From NCBI GenBank assembly GCA_002457435.1, contig NTLA01000014.1, positions 1-50,847 of the forward strand: 50,847 nucleotides of DNA, written 5' to 3'. Under the pieces are notes generated by a model, which was not told where the DNA came from, did no database searches, and worked only from the letters and a program-made list of their open reading frames with translations. Numbering within the stretch: position 1 is the first letter of the stretch; every line of letters begins with the position of its first letter. Source of the stretch: Acidimicrobiales bacterium MED-G01 (GTDB taxonomy: Bacteria; Actinomycetota; Acidimicrobiia; Acidimicrobiales; Poriferisodalaceae). Of the stretch, positions 38,831 to 48,818 are shown in pieces. Made by a program: the position numbers and the translations under genes.

Positions 38831-40239
38831 GCGAAATGACCGGAACCCCCATAGCCCATGCCCCCGGATTCATCGCTAATGAAACTCCGCGGATTGTGAC
38901 AGCTCGCTTTGATTATGCAGACTCGCACACACTTGAAAGATATGAAGCAACAGATGGCTACCAAGCTCTAAGAAAAGCCCTAGAGCAAACCCCAGAAGAA
39001 GTTCACAGCGAAGTCACAGACGCGACATTGCTTGGTCGCGGCGGCGCCGGCTTCCCCGCGGGCGTCAAATGGGGATTTTGCCCCCCTGGAGTCTGGCCGC
39101 GATACCTAGTTGTTAACGGTGACGAATCTGAACCGGGAACCTATAAGGACCGGCTTTTAATGGAGCTAGATCCTCATCAACTTATCGAAGGGTGCCTAAT
39201 CGCTTGCTACGCAGTTGGCCTCAGTCAATGCTTCCTCTATGTACGAGGTGAAATGGCAGTAGCGCAAGAACGCGTGGCTACGGCCCTAAACGATGCTTAC
39301 GATGCTGGCTATATCGGGAAAAATATTTTAGGAACCGAATTTTCCGTCGACATCGTCTTGCACTGGGGCGCAGGAGCATACGTAGTTGGTGAAGAAACAG
39401 CTCTAATTGAAAGCCTTGAAGGAAACCGGGGGATGCCGAGATTAAAACCCCCTTATTTTCCTGCTTCAATAGGCCTCTACGGACAACCAACAATTGTCAA
39501 TAATGTCGAGACATTGGCCAACCTTCCCTGGATCGTCCAACACGGCGCGTCTGCGTTTACGGCGATCGGAACTGAAAGTTCGCCAGGTACTCGCATGGTG
39601 GCCGTCAGCGGCCATGTAAAGCGACCGGGCGTATATGAAATCGTCAACGGCACCACCACCTTTCGCGATCTGTTGTATGGCGCTGACATGTGCGGAGGGA
39701 TCCGCGACGACAATCAACTAAAGGCATTTGTCCCGGGCGGCGGTTCTGCCCCATGGTTCACCCCCGACCAACTTGACTTACCATTCGAAGCGAGCCAAGT
39801 CGGCCCCCAGGGATCAATGTTGGGTTCCGGTGCAATCATGGTCATGGACGAAACCGCCGATATCCCCGCGGCAGCCCTTACCTTGACCAAGTTTTACGCC
39901 CACGAATCGTGTGGGAAATGTGTGCCGTGCCGAGAAGGTGGCACTTGGCTCGAACAGATACTGCGCAGGGTCGTTGAGGGGCGAGGAACCCCCCGAGATC
40001 TTGAATTGCTGATAGAGGTCGGAGAAACAATTTGCCCCGGCGACTTCCCACACGCCGCAGTCCCCTCCAAAGGGATTGAAGCCGTTCCGTTCCCATATCG
40101 AATGACCACTATCTGTTTTGTTGGGCCGTCAGCCTTCGCTCCAATCCACTCAGCACTCACACTGTTCCGAGAAGAATTCGAAGCAAAAGTTGCTGGTAAC
40201 GAACACCCAACGATGATTGAGGTGGCTGTAGATGTCTAA
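38827..40239 (+). CDS. nuoF: NADH-quinone oxidoreductase subunit F
   Basis: The subunit binds NADH and FMN and holds cluster N3. GRGGAGFPAGVKW (70-82) is the NADH/FMN loop, NGDESEPGTYKDR the FMN site, and C362-G-K-C-V-P-C368 gives three N3 ligands. Two candidates exist for the fourth: C403 in GETICPGD and C430 in TTICFVG, separated by an insertion. The ATG that overlaps the nuoE stop is chosen (GGGAGCG upstream), giving 470 residues. It overlaps nuoG by eight bases. Confidence 0.96.
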   Translation: MSEMTGTPIAHAPGFIANETPRIVTARFDYADSHTLERYEATDGYQALRKALEQTPEEVHSEVTDATLLGRGGAGFPAGVKWGFCPPGVWPRYLVVNGDESEPGTYKDRLLMELDPHQLIEGCLIACYAVGLSQCFLYVRGEMAVAQERVATALNDAYDAGYIGKNILGTEFSVDIVLHWGAGAYVVGEETALIESLEGNRGMPRLKPPYFPASIGLYGQPTIVNNVETLANLPWIVQHGASAFTAIGTESSPGTRMVAVSGHVKRPGVYEIVNGTTTFRDLLYGADMCGGIRDDNQLKAFVPGGGSAPWFTPDQLDLPFEASQVGPQGSMLGSGAIMVMDETADIPAAALTLTKFYAHESCGKCVPCREGGTWLEQILRRVVEGRGTPRDLELLIEVGETICPGDFPHAAVPSKGIEAVPFPYRMTTICFVGPSAFAPIHSALTLFREEFEAKVAGNEHPTMIEVAVDV

Positions 40240-42667
40240 CCAAGACCTAAGCGAAGTAACCGTTACGGTGAACGGCACCAAGATCGAAGCGCAACCAGGC
40301 GAAATGCTCATCGCTGCCGCTGATCGAGCCGGCATTCACATACCAAGATTCTGCTATCACGAACGAATGTCATCGGTTGGTATGTGCCGGATGTGCCTAG
40401 TCGATGTTGACACCGGTCGCGGCCCGATGCTTCAACCATCATGCATGGTCCCAGTAGCTGAGGGAATGGTCGTGGATACCGAATCGGACGACACCAAACG
40501 AGCCCAAGAAGGCATTCTTGAGTTTCTCTTGGTCAACCATCCGCTGGACTGCCCTGTCTGTGACAAAGGCGGCGAGTGTCCACTGCAAGATCAAACGATC
40601 GCCTATGGACCGGGTGAATCACGATTTGTCGAAGAAAAACGACACTTCGAAAAGCCGATTCCAATTTCAGACCTAGTCCACCTCGATCGAGAAAGATGCA
40701 TACTATGCGACCGTTGCACTCGATTCGCCGACGAGATAGCTGGCGACCCGCTCATCCAATTCACGGAACGGGGAAATTCAACTCAAGTGCTGACATTTCC
40801 CGACGAACCCTTCAGCTCTTACTTCTCAGGCAACACCGTCCAAATTTGCCCGGTAGGTGCCCTTACAGCGGCCCCGTATCGATTCAAAGCTCGCCCATGG
40901 GATCTCGAGGAGACTGAATCAACATGCACGACTTGTTCTTTGGGCTGTCGAATTTCAGTTCAGTCATCGAGAAACGAACTCGTTCGCTACCTCGGGGTAG
41001 ACGTAGAGTCAGTAAATCATGGTTGGCTATGTGACAAGGGACGATTCAATTTTGAGTCCATCAACAGCGACGACCGCCTTACCACCCCGCTCGTTCGTGA
41101 CCCGGATAATCAAAGACAACTACTGGGTACCGACTGGGGTTCTGCGCTAGCGGCCGCAGCAGAAGCCATCGGCCAGGTTGGCCCACAAGGAGTCGGCATC
41201 ATTGGTGGGTCGCGATTGACCAACGAAGACGCCTACGCCTGGTCAAAAATGGCGCGCTCGGTAATCGGAACCGACAACATAGACGCGCAACTCGATGACG
41301 GCTTACCCGCGGAAATAGTTTTTGGGCTCCCGCCAGCAACGATTGCAGATGCATGCGAAGCAGACACAGTCCTGATAGTGGGTCCGGATCTCAAAGAGGA
41401 ACTTGCGATACTGCATCTGCGCCTTCGAGGCGCCGCCACCAAGGGCCGAACCAAAGTTGTCCAAATAGGACCCACTGTCACTGGAAGCGAGTCATACGCC
41501 CAACACTCAATTCGTTGCCAAGCCGGAGAGGCGGCAAAGACCCTGACAGAGTTGCTTGGGAGCGGTGACCCGCTGGCACAGCAACTACGCGACGGTTCTG
41601 TCGTAACCATTCTGGGCCGTGCCTCAATGGCTGAATCTGCGGATCCAGCGATCTCGGTAGCGGCGGTGATCAGAGCAGAACTCCCACACGCCACCTTCCT
41701 CCCTGCGTTGCGGAGAGGAAATGTACGTGGAGCGCTCGACATGGGTCTTGCGGCAGGTTTTCTTCCCGGGCGGGTCAGGATCGATAACCCAAGCAAAGCT
41801 CTTCTTCAAAAATGGGGTGAGATTCCTACAGAACAAGGTCTAGGGACTACCGAAATGCTTCAAGCAGCGGTTGCCGGGAAAATTGACACCCTGGTCCTTC
41901 TAGGTGCAGATCCCCTTTGCGACTTCCCTGACCGCAAACTTGCAGCAGAAGCCATTCAGAAAGCTAAGACAGTCATAGCAATCGACAACTTCGTCACTGC
42001 CTCGGCAGCGCAAGCTGACATTGTTTTCCCGGCTACGGCCTACGGAGAACAAAGTGGCACCACGACGAATATCGAAGGCCGCGTCAGTAGAGTCACCCAA
42101 AAAATCACCCCTCCGGGGTCGACTCGCGATGACTGGATGATCGCGACGGAGCTTGCATGGCGTCTTGGTGGTGACTTGGGGTTAACTTCAAAAGAAGAGA
42201 TATGGCGCGAAATTGAGCAAGTAGCTCCTAGCCACTCAGGCATAACTTTCGAAAGAGTTACTAGTGACGAAGCCCACGAAGGCATTCTGGTTCAACAAAG
42301 TTCGATAGACCTAACGCTGCCCGTACCGCAAGACACCCCAATAGCGGACGGCTACGGGCTTCGGCTTATCAGCGGACGCAAGCTTTGGGATGGGGCGACA
42401 GCAACGGCTCATAGCCCTTCGCTTCAGCATCTGGCAGAGCCGCCGACCTTAAAGGTTCACCCCAATGACCTGCAACGGCTGGGCATACCCAGCGGTAGCG
42501 AGGTTCGCGTGATCTCCACCCGAGCAACTGAAAATCTGACAGCCGTCGCCGATAGCAATGTTCAACGGGGAACGGCGGTGCTGCCATTCAACCAGCCCGG
42601 TGGTGGCGCTAACCGTTTTATAGACGCTACTGCGATGATTAACGACATCAGGATCGAAACGTTATGA
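40232..42667 (+). CDS. nuoG: NADH-quinone oxidoreductase subunit G
   Basis: The 811-residue subunit carries a chain of clusters. C41, C52, C55 and C71 bind N1b. H103, C107, C110 and C116 bind N5. C156, C159, C162 and C206 bind N4. C232, C235, C239 and C267 form the extra N7 site of many bacteria. A molybdopterin-oxidoreductase-like domain follows, with SAAQADIVFPATAYGEQSGT as its late landmark and a C-terminal barrel, but without need for molybdenum. It overlaps nuoH by four bases. Confidence 0.97.
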   Translation: MSNQDLSEVTVTVNGTKIEAQPGEMLIAAADRAGIHIPRFCYHERMSSVGMCRMCLVDVDTGRGPMLQPSCMVPVAEGMVVDTESDDTKRAQEGILEFLLVNHPLDCPVCDKGGECPLQDQTIAYGPGESRFVEEKRHFEKPIPISDLVHLDRERCILCDRCTRFADEIAGDPLIQFTERGNSTQVLTFPDEPFSSYFSGNTVQICPVGALTAAPYRFKARPWDLEETESTCTTCSLGCRISVQSSRNELVRYLGVDVESVNHGWLCDKGRFNFESINSDDRLTTPLVRDPDNQRQLLGTDWGSALAAAAEAIGQVGPQGVGIIGGSRLTNEDAYAWSKMARSVIGTDNIDAQLDDGLPAEIVFGLPPATIADACEADTVLIVGPDLKEELAILHLRLRGAATKGRTKVVQIGPTVTGSESYAQHSIRCQAGEAAKTLTELLGSGDPLAQQLRDGSVVTILGRASMAESADPAISVAAVIRAELPHATFLPALRRGNVRGALDMGLAAGFLPGRVRIDNPSKALLQKWGEIPTEQGLGTTEMLQAAVAGKIDTLVLLGADPLCDFPDRKLAAEAIQKAKTVIAIDNFVTASAAQADIVFPATAYGEQSGTTTNIEGRVSRVTQKITPPGSTRDDWMIATELAWRLGGDLGLTSKEEIWREIEQVAPSHSGITFERVTSDEAHEGILVQQSSIDLTLPVPQDTPIADGYGLRLISGRKLWDGATATAHSPSLQHLAEPPTLKVHPNDLQRLGIPSGSEVRVISTRATENLTAVADSNVQRGTAVLPFNQPGGGANRFIDATAMINDIRIETL

Positions 42668-43857
42668 CAGGAGATCCGCTTTATATCGATGGTGTTGATC
42701 TAACTGACCTCGGCATCATGGCCGTCAAAGTTCTTGTCGCCTTTACGTTTTTGCTTGTGGCCACCATGTTCATGGTCTGGTTTGAGAGAAAATTGATCTC
42801 GGACATGCAAAATCGAATAGGCCCGAACGTGGCAGGTCCATGGGGGTTATTACAGACTTTCGCTGACGGAGTGAAATTTTTCTTCAAAGAAGATCTGCGC
42901 CCAGAAAATGCCGACCCCTTAGTGTTTCGTCTCGCTCCATACATATCGGCAGTCACTGCCTTTCTTTCATTTGCCGTAGTGCCCATCGGCGGTTCATTTG
43001 GCGGTGGATCATCGGGGACTGTCACGATTTTTGGGCGAGAGACGTTTCTGCAGGTAGCTGACCCACCAATAGGCATTCTCCTCTTGCTGGCGATGTCGTC
43101 GATCGCCGTCTATGGAGTCATGCTCGCCGGGTGGGCATCGGGATCTAAATATCCGCTGATCGGTTCCGTCCGCGCCTCGGCACAAGCAATCTCCTATGAA
43201 GCGGCTCTAGGAATGGCGACGGTCGTGGTCGTGATACTTGCGGGCACCCTGTCGACTCACGGCATCGTCGCTGCCCAATCAGGTGGGTTCAGTAGATGGT
43301 TCCTTGTTTCTTCAGGAATTGTTCCCTTCATCGTGTTTTTAATTGCGGCAACAGCTGAACTAAACCGGCCTCCGTTCGATCTAGTGGAGGCCGAACAAGA
43401 GTTGGTGGGAGGTTTTCACACCGAATATTCGTCAATCCGTTTCGCTTTGTTCTTTCTCGCCGAGTTCATGAACGTGATCACGATGTCGGCAATCATGGTC
43501 ACTCTCTTCTTCGGAGGACCAGCGGGTCCGATTTTCTTTGGCATGACTTGGTTCTGGCCAACCGTGTGGTTCCTACTTAAGGTCCTCGCGTTCTTGTTCG
43601 TGTTCGTGTGGTTCCGCGCCACCCTGCCCAGACTTCGCTACGACCAGCTGATGCACCTGGGGTGGAAACTTCTGATTCCTCTAATCCTGTTCTGGCTGAT
43701 GTTCATCAGCCTTAAAGAACTGCGCGCCACACACGACTGGAATTGGCTAGCAACCTATGGCGCTGCTTTCATTGCCCTAGCGGTTGGAGCGAGCCTTCTC
43801 ATTGCGGGGCTACGAGCTGGAGATCGTGCCTACCAAAAAGAACTGGAGGACGTGTAA
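42664..43857 (+). CDS. nuoH: NADH-quinone oxidoreductase subunit H
   Basis: This membrane subunit forms the floor of the quinone tunnel. The 397 residues have eight or more helices. Landmarks are [17 protein letters not shown] (38-54), [17 protein letters not shown], the [26 protein letters not shown] loop (split around 235-260) and [17 protein letters not shown]. Its stop overlaps nuoI by one base. Confidence 0.97.
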   Translation: MTGDPLYIDGVDLTDLGIMAVKVLVAFTFLLVATMFMVWFERKLISDMQNRIGPNVAGPWGLLQTFADGVKFFFKEDLRPENADPLVFRLAPYISAVTAFLSFAVVPIGGSFGGGSSGTVTIFGRETFLQVADPPIGILLLLAMSSIAVYGVMLAGWASGSKYPLIGSVRASAQAISYEAALGMATVVVVILAGTLSTHGIVAAQSGGFSRWFLVSSGIVPFIVFLIAATAELNRPPFDLVEAEQELVGGFHTEYSSIRFALFFLAEFMNVITMSAIMVTLFFGGPAGPIFFGMTWFWPTVWFLLKVLAFLFVFVWFRATLPRLRYDQLMHLGWKLLIPLILFWLMFISLKELRATHDWNWLATYGAAFIALAVGASLLIAGLRAGDRAYQKELEDV

Positions 43858-44507
43858 TGGGATATCTCGACGGTTTCAAAGTCACCTTCATGAAACTCTT
43901 TGAAGAAAGAGTCACAACCGAATACCCCAAAGAGAAACGTCCAAAGCCGCCGCGATTCCATGGCCGCCACGTGTTGAACCGATACGAAGACGGTATGGAA
44001 AAATGCATCGGCTGTGAACTTTGTGCAGGAGTATGTCCAGCCAAATGCATCTACGTTCGAGGCGCCGATAACCCTGAAACGGAACCGGTTTCTCCTGGTG
44101 AGCGGTACGGGTACGTATACGAGATCAATTATTTACGATGCATTCACTGTGACCTGTGCGTTGAAGCTTGCCCCACAGAGGCGATTACCGAATCGAAGCT
44201 TTTCGAATTCAGCTTCGCTAACCGGTCGGACGCCATTTACACAAAGAATGAACTAGTGGTCGACGATGAAGGTCTTCCCCAACGTCAGCCTTGGGAACTT
44301 TGGCACGAAGGAGACGATCTAGCCACGTCTGGTTGGATGCGCGCTACCTCGCCATCAGGGAATCCTGATTATCAAAATCGGGTTGGCTGGAGTGGTGAAC
44401 TTGGCTACGGAACGCGGAAGCCTGAAATAGGTCAACGCGATATAGACGACCATGAGAAGAACGGAAATTCGCCTGAAGAATACGGTGAGTCAGAGGACAT
44501 CCGCTGA
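43857..44507 (+). CDS. nuoI: NADH-quinone oxidoreductase subunit I
   Basis: The 216-residue subunit has two [4Fe-4S] sites (N6a and N6b): C50, C53, C56, C60 with C105, and C95, C98, C101 with C64. They lie in [16 protein letters not shown] and [13 protein letters not shown]. The ATG is set by GGAGG upstream and the TAATG overlap with nuoH. A hydrophilic C-terminal tail of about 60 residues is longer than usual. Confidence 0.97.
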   Translation: MGYLDGFKVTFMKLFEERVTTEYPKEKRPKPPRFHGRHVLNRYEDGMEKCIGCELCAGVCPAKCIYVRGADNPETEPVSPGERYGYVYEINYLRCIHCDLCVEACPTEAITESKLFEFSFANRSDAIYTKNELVVDDEGLPQRQPWELWHEGDDLATSGWMRATSPSGNPDYQNRVGWSGELGYGTRKPEIGQRDIDDHEKNGNSPEEYGESEDIR

Positions 44508-45061
44508 TGGTAGACACCCTCGTCTTCATCGTCGCCGCAGCCATATGTCTGACCGGAGCTCTCGGAGTAATTCTTGCTCGAAATCCGGTCCATTCTGCGT
44601 TGATGTTGGTGATGACACTGTTTGGGATAGCGGTGCTATTCGTAGCCCAGGAGGCGCATTTTCTGGCTGCGGTCCAAGTGATCGTCTATGCAGGAGCGAT
44701 CGTTGTCTTGTTTCTGTTCGTGATCATGCTGTTGGGAGTTGATCGAGCGCAGAATTTGGAGCTGTCTATTCTGCCCATTCAAAGATGGGCAGCCCTTGTG
44801 TTCGCAACTGGCTCCCTCATCTTACTTGTCGGCCTAATTATGGTTGTGAACGAACCCGTCACGGGCGCCGAAGCTATGGGTGGAGCTGCATCGGGAGATG
44901 AGAATGTACGGCTCCTAGCACGGTCACTGTTTTCTGACTATGTATACGCGTTTGAATTGACTTCACTGTTATTGGTGATCGCGGTAATAGGAGCGGTTGT
45001 ACTCGCGCGTAAACCCAAAGAGATCCAGGGCGCGGTAGTCGAAGAGCTAGGTGACAACTAA
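44507..45061 (+). CDS. nuoJ: NADH-quinone oxidoreductase subunit J
   Basis: The 184-residue membrane subunit has five helices. The VHSALMLVMTLFGIAVLFVAQEAHFLAAVQVIVYAGAIVVLFLFVIML stretch (split across residues 24-78) is characteristic, including the pi-bulge helix VQVIVYAGAIVVLF. It overlaps nuoI and nuoK by one base each. Confidence 0.96.
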   Translation: MVDTLVFIVAAAICLTGALGVILARNPVHSALMLVMTLFGIAVLFVAQEAHFLAAVQVIVYAGAIVVLFLFVIMLLGVDRAQNLELSILPIQRWAALVFATGSLILLVGLIMVVNEPVTGAEAMGGAASGDENVRLLARSLFSDYVYAFELTSLLLVIAVIGAVVLARKPKEIQGAVVEELGDN

Positions 45062-45366
45062 TGGAAATCACCACCGGCTGGTACCTGGTCCTTGGCGCCC
45101 TACTTTTTGTTATTGGTGGGACGGGCCTTCTGATCCGCCGCAACCCGCTCGTCATGCTGATGTGTGTCGAACTAATGCTGAATGGGGTCAATCTCAGCTT
45201 TGTGGCATTCGCCCGGCAACTGGGTGACATTGGCGGTCAAACCGTCGTCTTCTTCGTTCTAGTGGTCGCGGCTGCTGAAGTGGTTGTTGGGTTAGGACTT
45301 GTGGTGGCGATCTTGCGCCGCCAACCCGGCGCGACCGCTGACGACCTTTCGGCACTCAGGGGGTGA
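45061..45366 (+). CDS. nuoK: NADH-quinone oxidoreductase subunit K
   Basis: The 101-residue subunit has three helices. Glutamates buried in the membrane are seen in LMCVELMLNGVNL and AAAEVVVGLGLVVAILRR, the family marks for proton transfer. It is one of the smallest nuo products, and its length is exact for the family. Confidence 0.97.
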   Translation: MEITTGWYLVLGALLFVIGGTGLLIRRNPLVMLMCVELMLNGVNLSFVAFARQLGDIGGQTVVFFVLVVAAAEVVVGLGLVVAILRRQPGATADDLSALRG

Positions 45367-45369
45367 TTC

Positions 45370-47244
45370 GTGGTTGAACTAGTTTGGCTTGTCCCCACAC
45401 TCCCTCTGCTCGGCTTCTGCTTACTGTTGGTCACCGGTCGCATGCTTGGGGAGCCTCGGGCAGGATGGGTGGCGACGGCCGCTGCCGCCGGATCTTTCTT
45501 AGTGACGTTGGTTGTATTCATCGGGTTGCTAGGCAAAGACAGTGATAAAGGCGAACGTTCATACGAATTTATTCTCTTCGAATGGCTGCCAGCTGGGTCG
45601 TTAAGGGTTGAAGCTGGATTCTTGGTGGACCCCTTATCGATCACCATGGCCCTATTCGTCACCGGGGTCGGAGCACTAATCCACCTGTACTCGATCGGCT
45701 ACATGCACGGGGATCCCAAATATTCAAAGTTTTTCTTGTACCTGAATCTCTTCCTGTTCTCAATGCTCATGTTGGTGTTCGGCAACAATTTGGTCGTCAC
45801 TTTCCTAGGTTGGGAAGGCGTCGGCGCCTGCTCGTATTTCCTCATCTCCTTCTGGCATCAAAGAGAAAGCGCGGCCACAGCCGGCAAAAAGGCTTTCGTC
45901 ACGAACCGGGTGGGTGACTGGGGATTCATGATCGCCACATTCGCTATCTGGTCAGCCCTAGGTACCGTCACCTACACAGAAATTTCTAGGTCACCTGCTA
46001 TGTCTGCGGCAACAGGCACAGCCGTCTCGCTTCTCCTGTTTGTGGCAGCAGCCGGGAAATCCGCGCAATTGCCGCTCTACGTATGGTTGCCTGACGCAAT
46101 GGAAGGACCGACCCCCGTTTCAGCGATGGTGCACGCCGCGACGATGGTGACATCGGGAGTTTATTTGCTTGTTCGGATGAACAACGTCCTGACCGATGAC
46201 GCGTTGCTTATCATCGCAGTAGTAGGCGGAGCGACGGCCCTATTTGCTGCTTTGTGTGCCGTCGCCCAGCACGACATCAAAAAAGTATTGGCGTATTCAA
46301 CGATCAGCCAATTGGGCTACATGTTCCTGGCGATCGGTTCGGGCGCCTACGTAGCGGCAATTTTTCACGTGATAACTCACGCGTTTTTCAAAGCGTTGTT
46401 GTTCTTGGGTTCAGGCTCAGTGATTCACGGTATGCACGACGAACAAGACATGCGAAAGATGGGTGCATTGCGCGTCGCCATGCCCATTACTGCGGCCACG
46501 TTTATTGTCGGATGGTTGGCGATAGCAGGTGTTCCACCATTCGCGGGTTTCTGGTCGAAAGACGAAATACTGCTTGCCGCCTGGGAACAAAAAAACATTG
46601 GACCACTGTTATGGGCTGTCGGTCTCGTCACGGCGCTCCTCACTGCCTACTACATGAGTCGACAAGTGATCCTTGTGTTCTTCGGCGAACAGCGGTGGGA
46701 AGAAGATGTCCACCCACACGAATCAACTTGGACGATGACGACTCCTCTATGTGTGCTGGCTGGAGCAGCGATAGTGGGAGGAGCAATCAACCTGCCGCTC
46801 GTAAAAGATTGGCTGATACTTGAGCACTTTCTAGAGCCCATCTTCCATCACCCACACCACTTCTCTTCAGGAACTACAACGAAAATAATTCTCGCCATCG
46901 TTTCCGTAGTTGCCGGACTTATTGGCATATCGGTAGCGGTGCTGAGTTGGTTGATGCGGCGAATTCCAACCGAACCCCTAGAACCTGAATTCCTTGAAAA
47001 CGCGATGTACGTCGACGCCACATACGCGCGCGTAGTCGGAGGCGCCGGAACTTCAGGGTTCCAAAAGACAGCAGATTTTGACGCTGAAATAGTTGATGGG
47101 ACAGTCAATCGCATCGGCCGACTGGTTATGAAACTCGGTCAACTAATTCAACCCACACAGTCCGGCTATATGCGCAACTACGCCGTTGGAGTAGCAGTGG
47201 GAGCAGTAGCGATAGTGGCGGTCTTGGCCTGGGGGCTGCTGTGA
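45370..47244 (+). CDS. nuoL: NADH-quinone oxidoreductase subunit L
   Basis: The distal antiporter-like subunit has 624 residues. LGWEGVGACSYFLISFWHQ (with the TM5 glutamate), AGKSAQLPLYVWLPDAMEGPTPVSAMVHAATMVTSG (split at 218-253) and KKVLAYSTISQLGYM are present. The C-terminal long amphipathic helix and last TM helix are visible at the end. It starts with GTG. It overlaps nuoM by four bases. Confidence 0.97.
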   Translation: MVELVWLVPTLPLLGFCLLLVTGRMLGEPRAGWVATAAAAGSFLVTLVVFIGLLGKDSDKGERSYEFILFEWLPAGSLRVEAGFLVDPLSITMALFVTGVGALIHLYSIGYMHGDPKYSKFFLYLNLFLFSMLMLVFGNNLVVTFLGWEGVGACSYFLISFWHQRESAATAGKKAFVTNRVGDWGFMIATFAIWSALGTVTYTEISRSPAMSAATGTAVSLLLFVAAAGKSAQLPLYVWLPDAMEGPTPVSAMVHAATMVTSGVYLLVRMNNVLTDDALLIIAVVGGATALFAALCAVAQHDIKKVLAYSTISQLGYMFLAIGSGAYVAAIFHVITHAFFKALLFLGSGSVIHGMHDEQDMRKMGALRVAMPITAATFIVGWLAIAGVPPFAGFWSKDEILLAAWEQKNIGPLLWAVGLVTALLTAYYMSRQVILVFFGEQRWEEDVHPHESTWTMTTPLCVLAGAAIVGGAINLPLVKDWLILEHFLEPIFHHPHHFSSGTTTKIILAIVSVVAGLIGISVAVLSWLMRRIPTEPLEPEFLENAMYVDATYARVVGGAGTSGFQKTADFDAEIVDGTVNRIGRLVMKLGQLIQPTQSGYMRNYAVGVAVGAVAIVAVLAWGLL

Positions 47245-48818
47245 TCCAACTAGTGGCTGCGCAAAGCGCCTCATCATTCCCAGTCTTAAATGCGCTCATC
47301 ATCGTACCCATCGTCGGTGCGCTAATAGTGGTGCTGCTGCCTAACAGTCGCCCTGAACTGATGCGACCCGTTGGCGCCATCTTTGCTTCAATTGCCGGCG
47401 CGCTTTCGCTATATGTAATGGCTCAGTTTTCAATTCATGAGGCCGGATTTCAATTCCAATCGGTCCAATCATGGATCCCCAATCTCGGTATCAACTGGCA
47501 TGTAGGCGTCGACGGAATCTCGCTTTGGTTGGTCGTACTCACGGGTCTGATCACGCCGATAGTGCTCATTGCAGTTGACCCACACCACGACCCAAAGCCA
47601 TACACAGCTTGGTTGCTCCTGCTGCAAGCCGGATCTTTCGGAGCCTTTCTAGCACTTGACCTATTCCTCTTTTTTGTGATGTTCGAAATCGTGTTGGTCC
47701 CCATGTACATGCTTATTGGCGGGTGGGGTTATGACGACCGGCGATACGCAGCAACCAAATTTTTCTTGTACACCATGGCCGGTTCAGCACTGATGCTCGT
47801 CGCGATTGTGAGTGTCGCAACGCTGAGCGCCGGTAATCAAGACATCACTTTCAACGTTGTTGAACTAGCCCAACGCCAAGCTCTCTCGACAAACACAGCT
47901 CGACTTTGTTTCCTAGCCTTTGCGCTCGCGTTCGTTATCAAGGTGCCAATCATTCCAGTTCACACATGGTTACCTGATGCACACACTCAAGCACCAACCG
48001 CGGGGTCCGTGGTCCTAGCTGCGGTCATGCTCAAATTGGGAACATATGGGTTGCTGCGCTTCGGCCTGTACCTCTTCCCCGAAGCATCTGTATGGGCCGC
48101 CCCAACCCTGGCGACACTAGGCGTTATTGGGGTCATATACGGCGCGATCGTTGCCACAATGCAAAAGGACTTAAAACGGCTTGTCGCATATTCCTCAATA
48201 GCTCACATGGGCTTCATAGTTCTTGGCATCTTCGCTTTCACAACACAAAGCCTGGAAGGAGGAGTGCTGCAGATGATCAATCACGGTCTTTCGACCGGAG
48301 CACTTTTCCTTATGGTCGGCATGCTGTACGAAAGACGAAAAACTCGGGCGATCGAAGAACTAAGCGGCATTCAATCAGCAGCCCCGGTCTTTGCTGGCTT
48401 TTTCACCGTTGTCATGCTGTCGTCAATTGGGGTACCGGGGTTGAATGGATTCGTCGGCGAGTTCCTAGTGCTCATCGGCTCCTACGAAACGCGTCGCTGG
48501 TGGACGGTCATAGCTGCGACCGGAGTCATCCTTGCAGCCCTGTATCTCCTATGGGCTTACCAGAGAGTCTTTCATGGTGAACCAACCCCAGAGGACGAGC
48601 AAACGCCAGACCTCACCCTTAAAGAAGGTTTGGTATTGACCCCGTTCATCGTGGGAATTGTATTCCTGGGCCTATATCCGAAACCATTACTTGAACGAAT
48701 AGAACCAGCTGTTGACGATCTGATAGCACATCTCGAACATCACTCCGACTATGTTCAGCCTGATATAGGAGCTCCCGTAGTTGTAGACGAAAATCACGGA
48801 AGTGAGGACGACCACTGA
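47241..48818 (+). CDS. nuoM: NADH-quinone oxidoreductase subunit M
   Basis: The antiporter-like proton channel subunit has 525 residues. VDGISLWLVVLTGL, FFVMFEIVLVPMYMLIGGWG with the TM5 Glu, FVIKVPIIPVHTWLPDAHTQAPTAGSVVLA (split at 232-261), and KRLVAYSSIAHMGF are its signatures. The GTG start overlaps the nuoL stop. The last 40 residues are soluble and His/Asp-rich. Confidence 0.97.
   Translation: MIQLVAAQSASSFPVLNALIIVPIVGALIVVLLPNSRPELMRPVGAIFASIAGALSLYVMAQFSIHEAGFQFQSVQSWIPNLGINWHVGVDGISLWLVVLTGLITPIVLIAVDPHHDPKPYTAWLLLLQAGSFGAFLALDLFLFFVMFEIVLVPMYMLIGGWGYDDRRYAATKFFLYTMAGSALMLVAIVSVATLSAGNQDITFNVVELAQRQALSTNTARLCFLAFALAFVIKVPIIPVHTWLPDAHTQAPTAGSVVLAAVMLKLGTYGLLRFGLYLFPEASVWAAPTLATLGVIGVIYGAIVATMQKDLKRLVAYSSIAHMGFIVLGIFAFTTQSLEGGVLQMINHGLSTGALFLMVGMLYERRKTRAIEELSGIQSAAPVFAGFFTVVMLSSIGVPGLNGFVGEFLVLIGSYETRRWWTVIAATGVILAALYLLWAYQRVFHGEPTPEDEQTPDLTLKEGLVLTPFIVGIVFLGLYPKPLLERIEPAVDDLIAHLEHHSDYVQPDIGAPVVVDENHGSEDDH

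Noticed and set aside
41233-41796. Long minus-strand open frame of 187 codons inside nuoG
   Set aside because: It lies wholly opposite nuoG, which has all its cluster cysteines, and its composition (Ser, Arg, Ala, Pro rich) is that of an antisense shadow.
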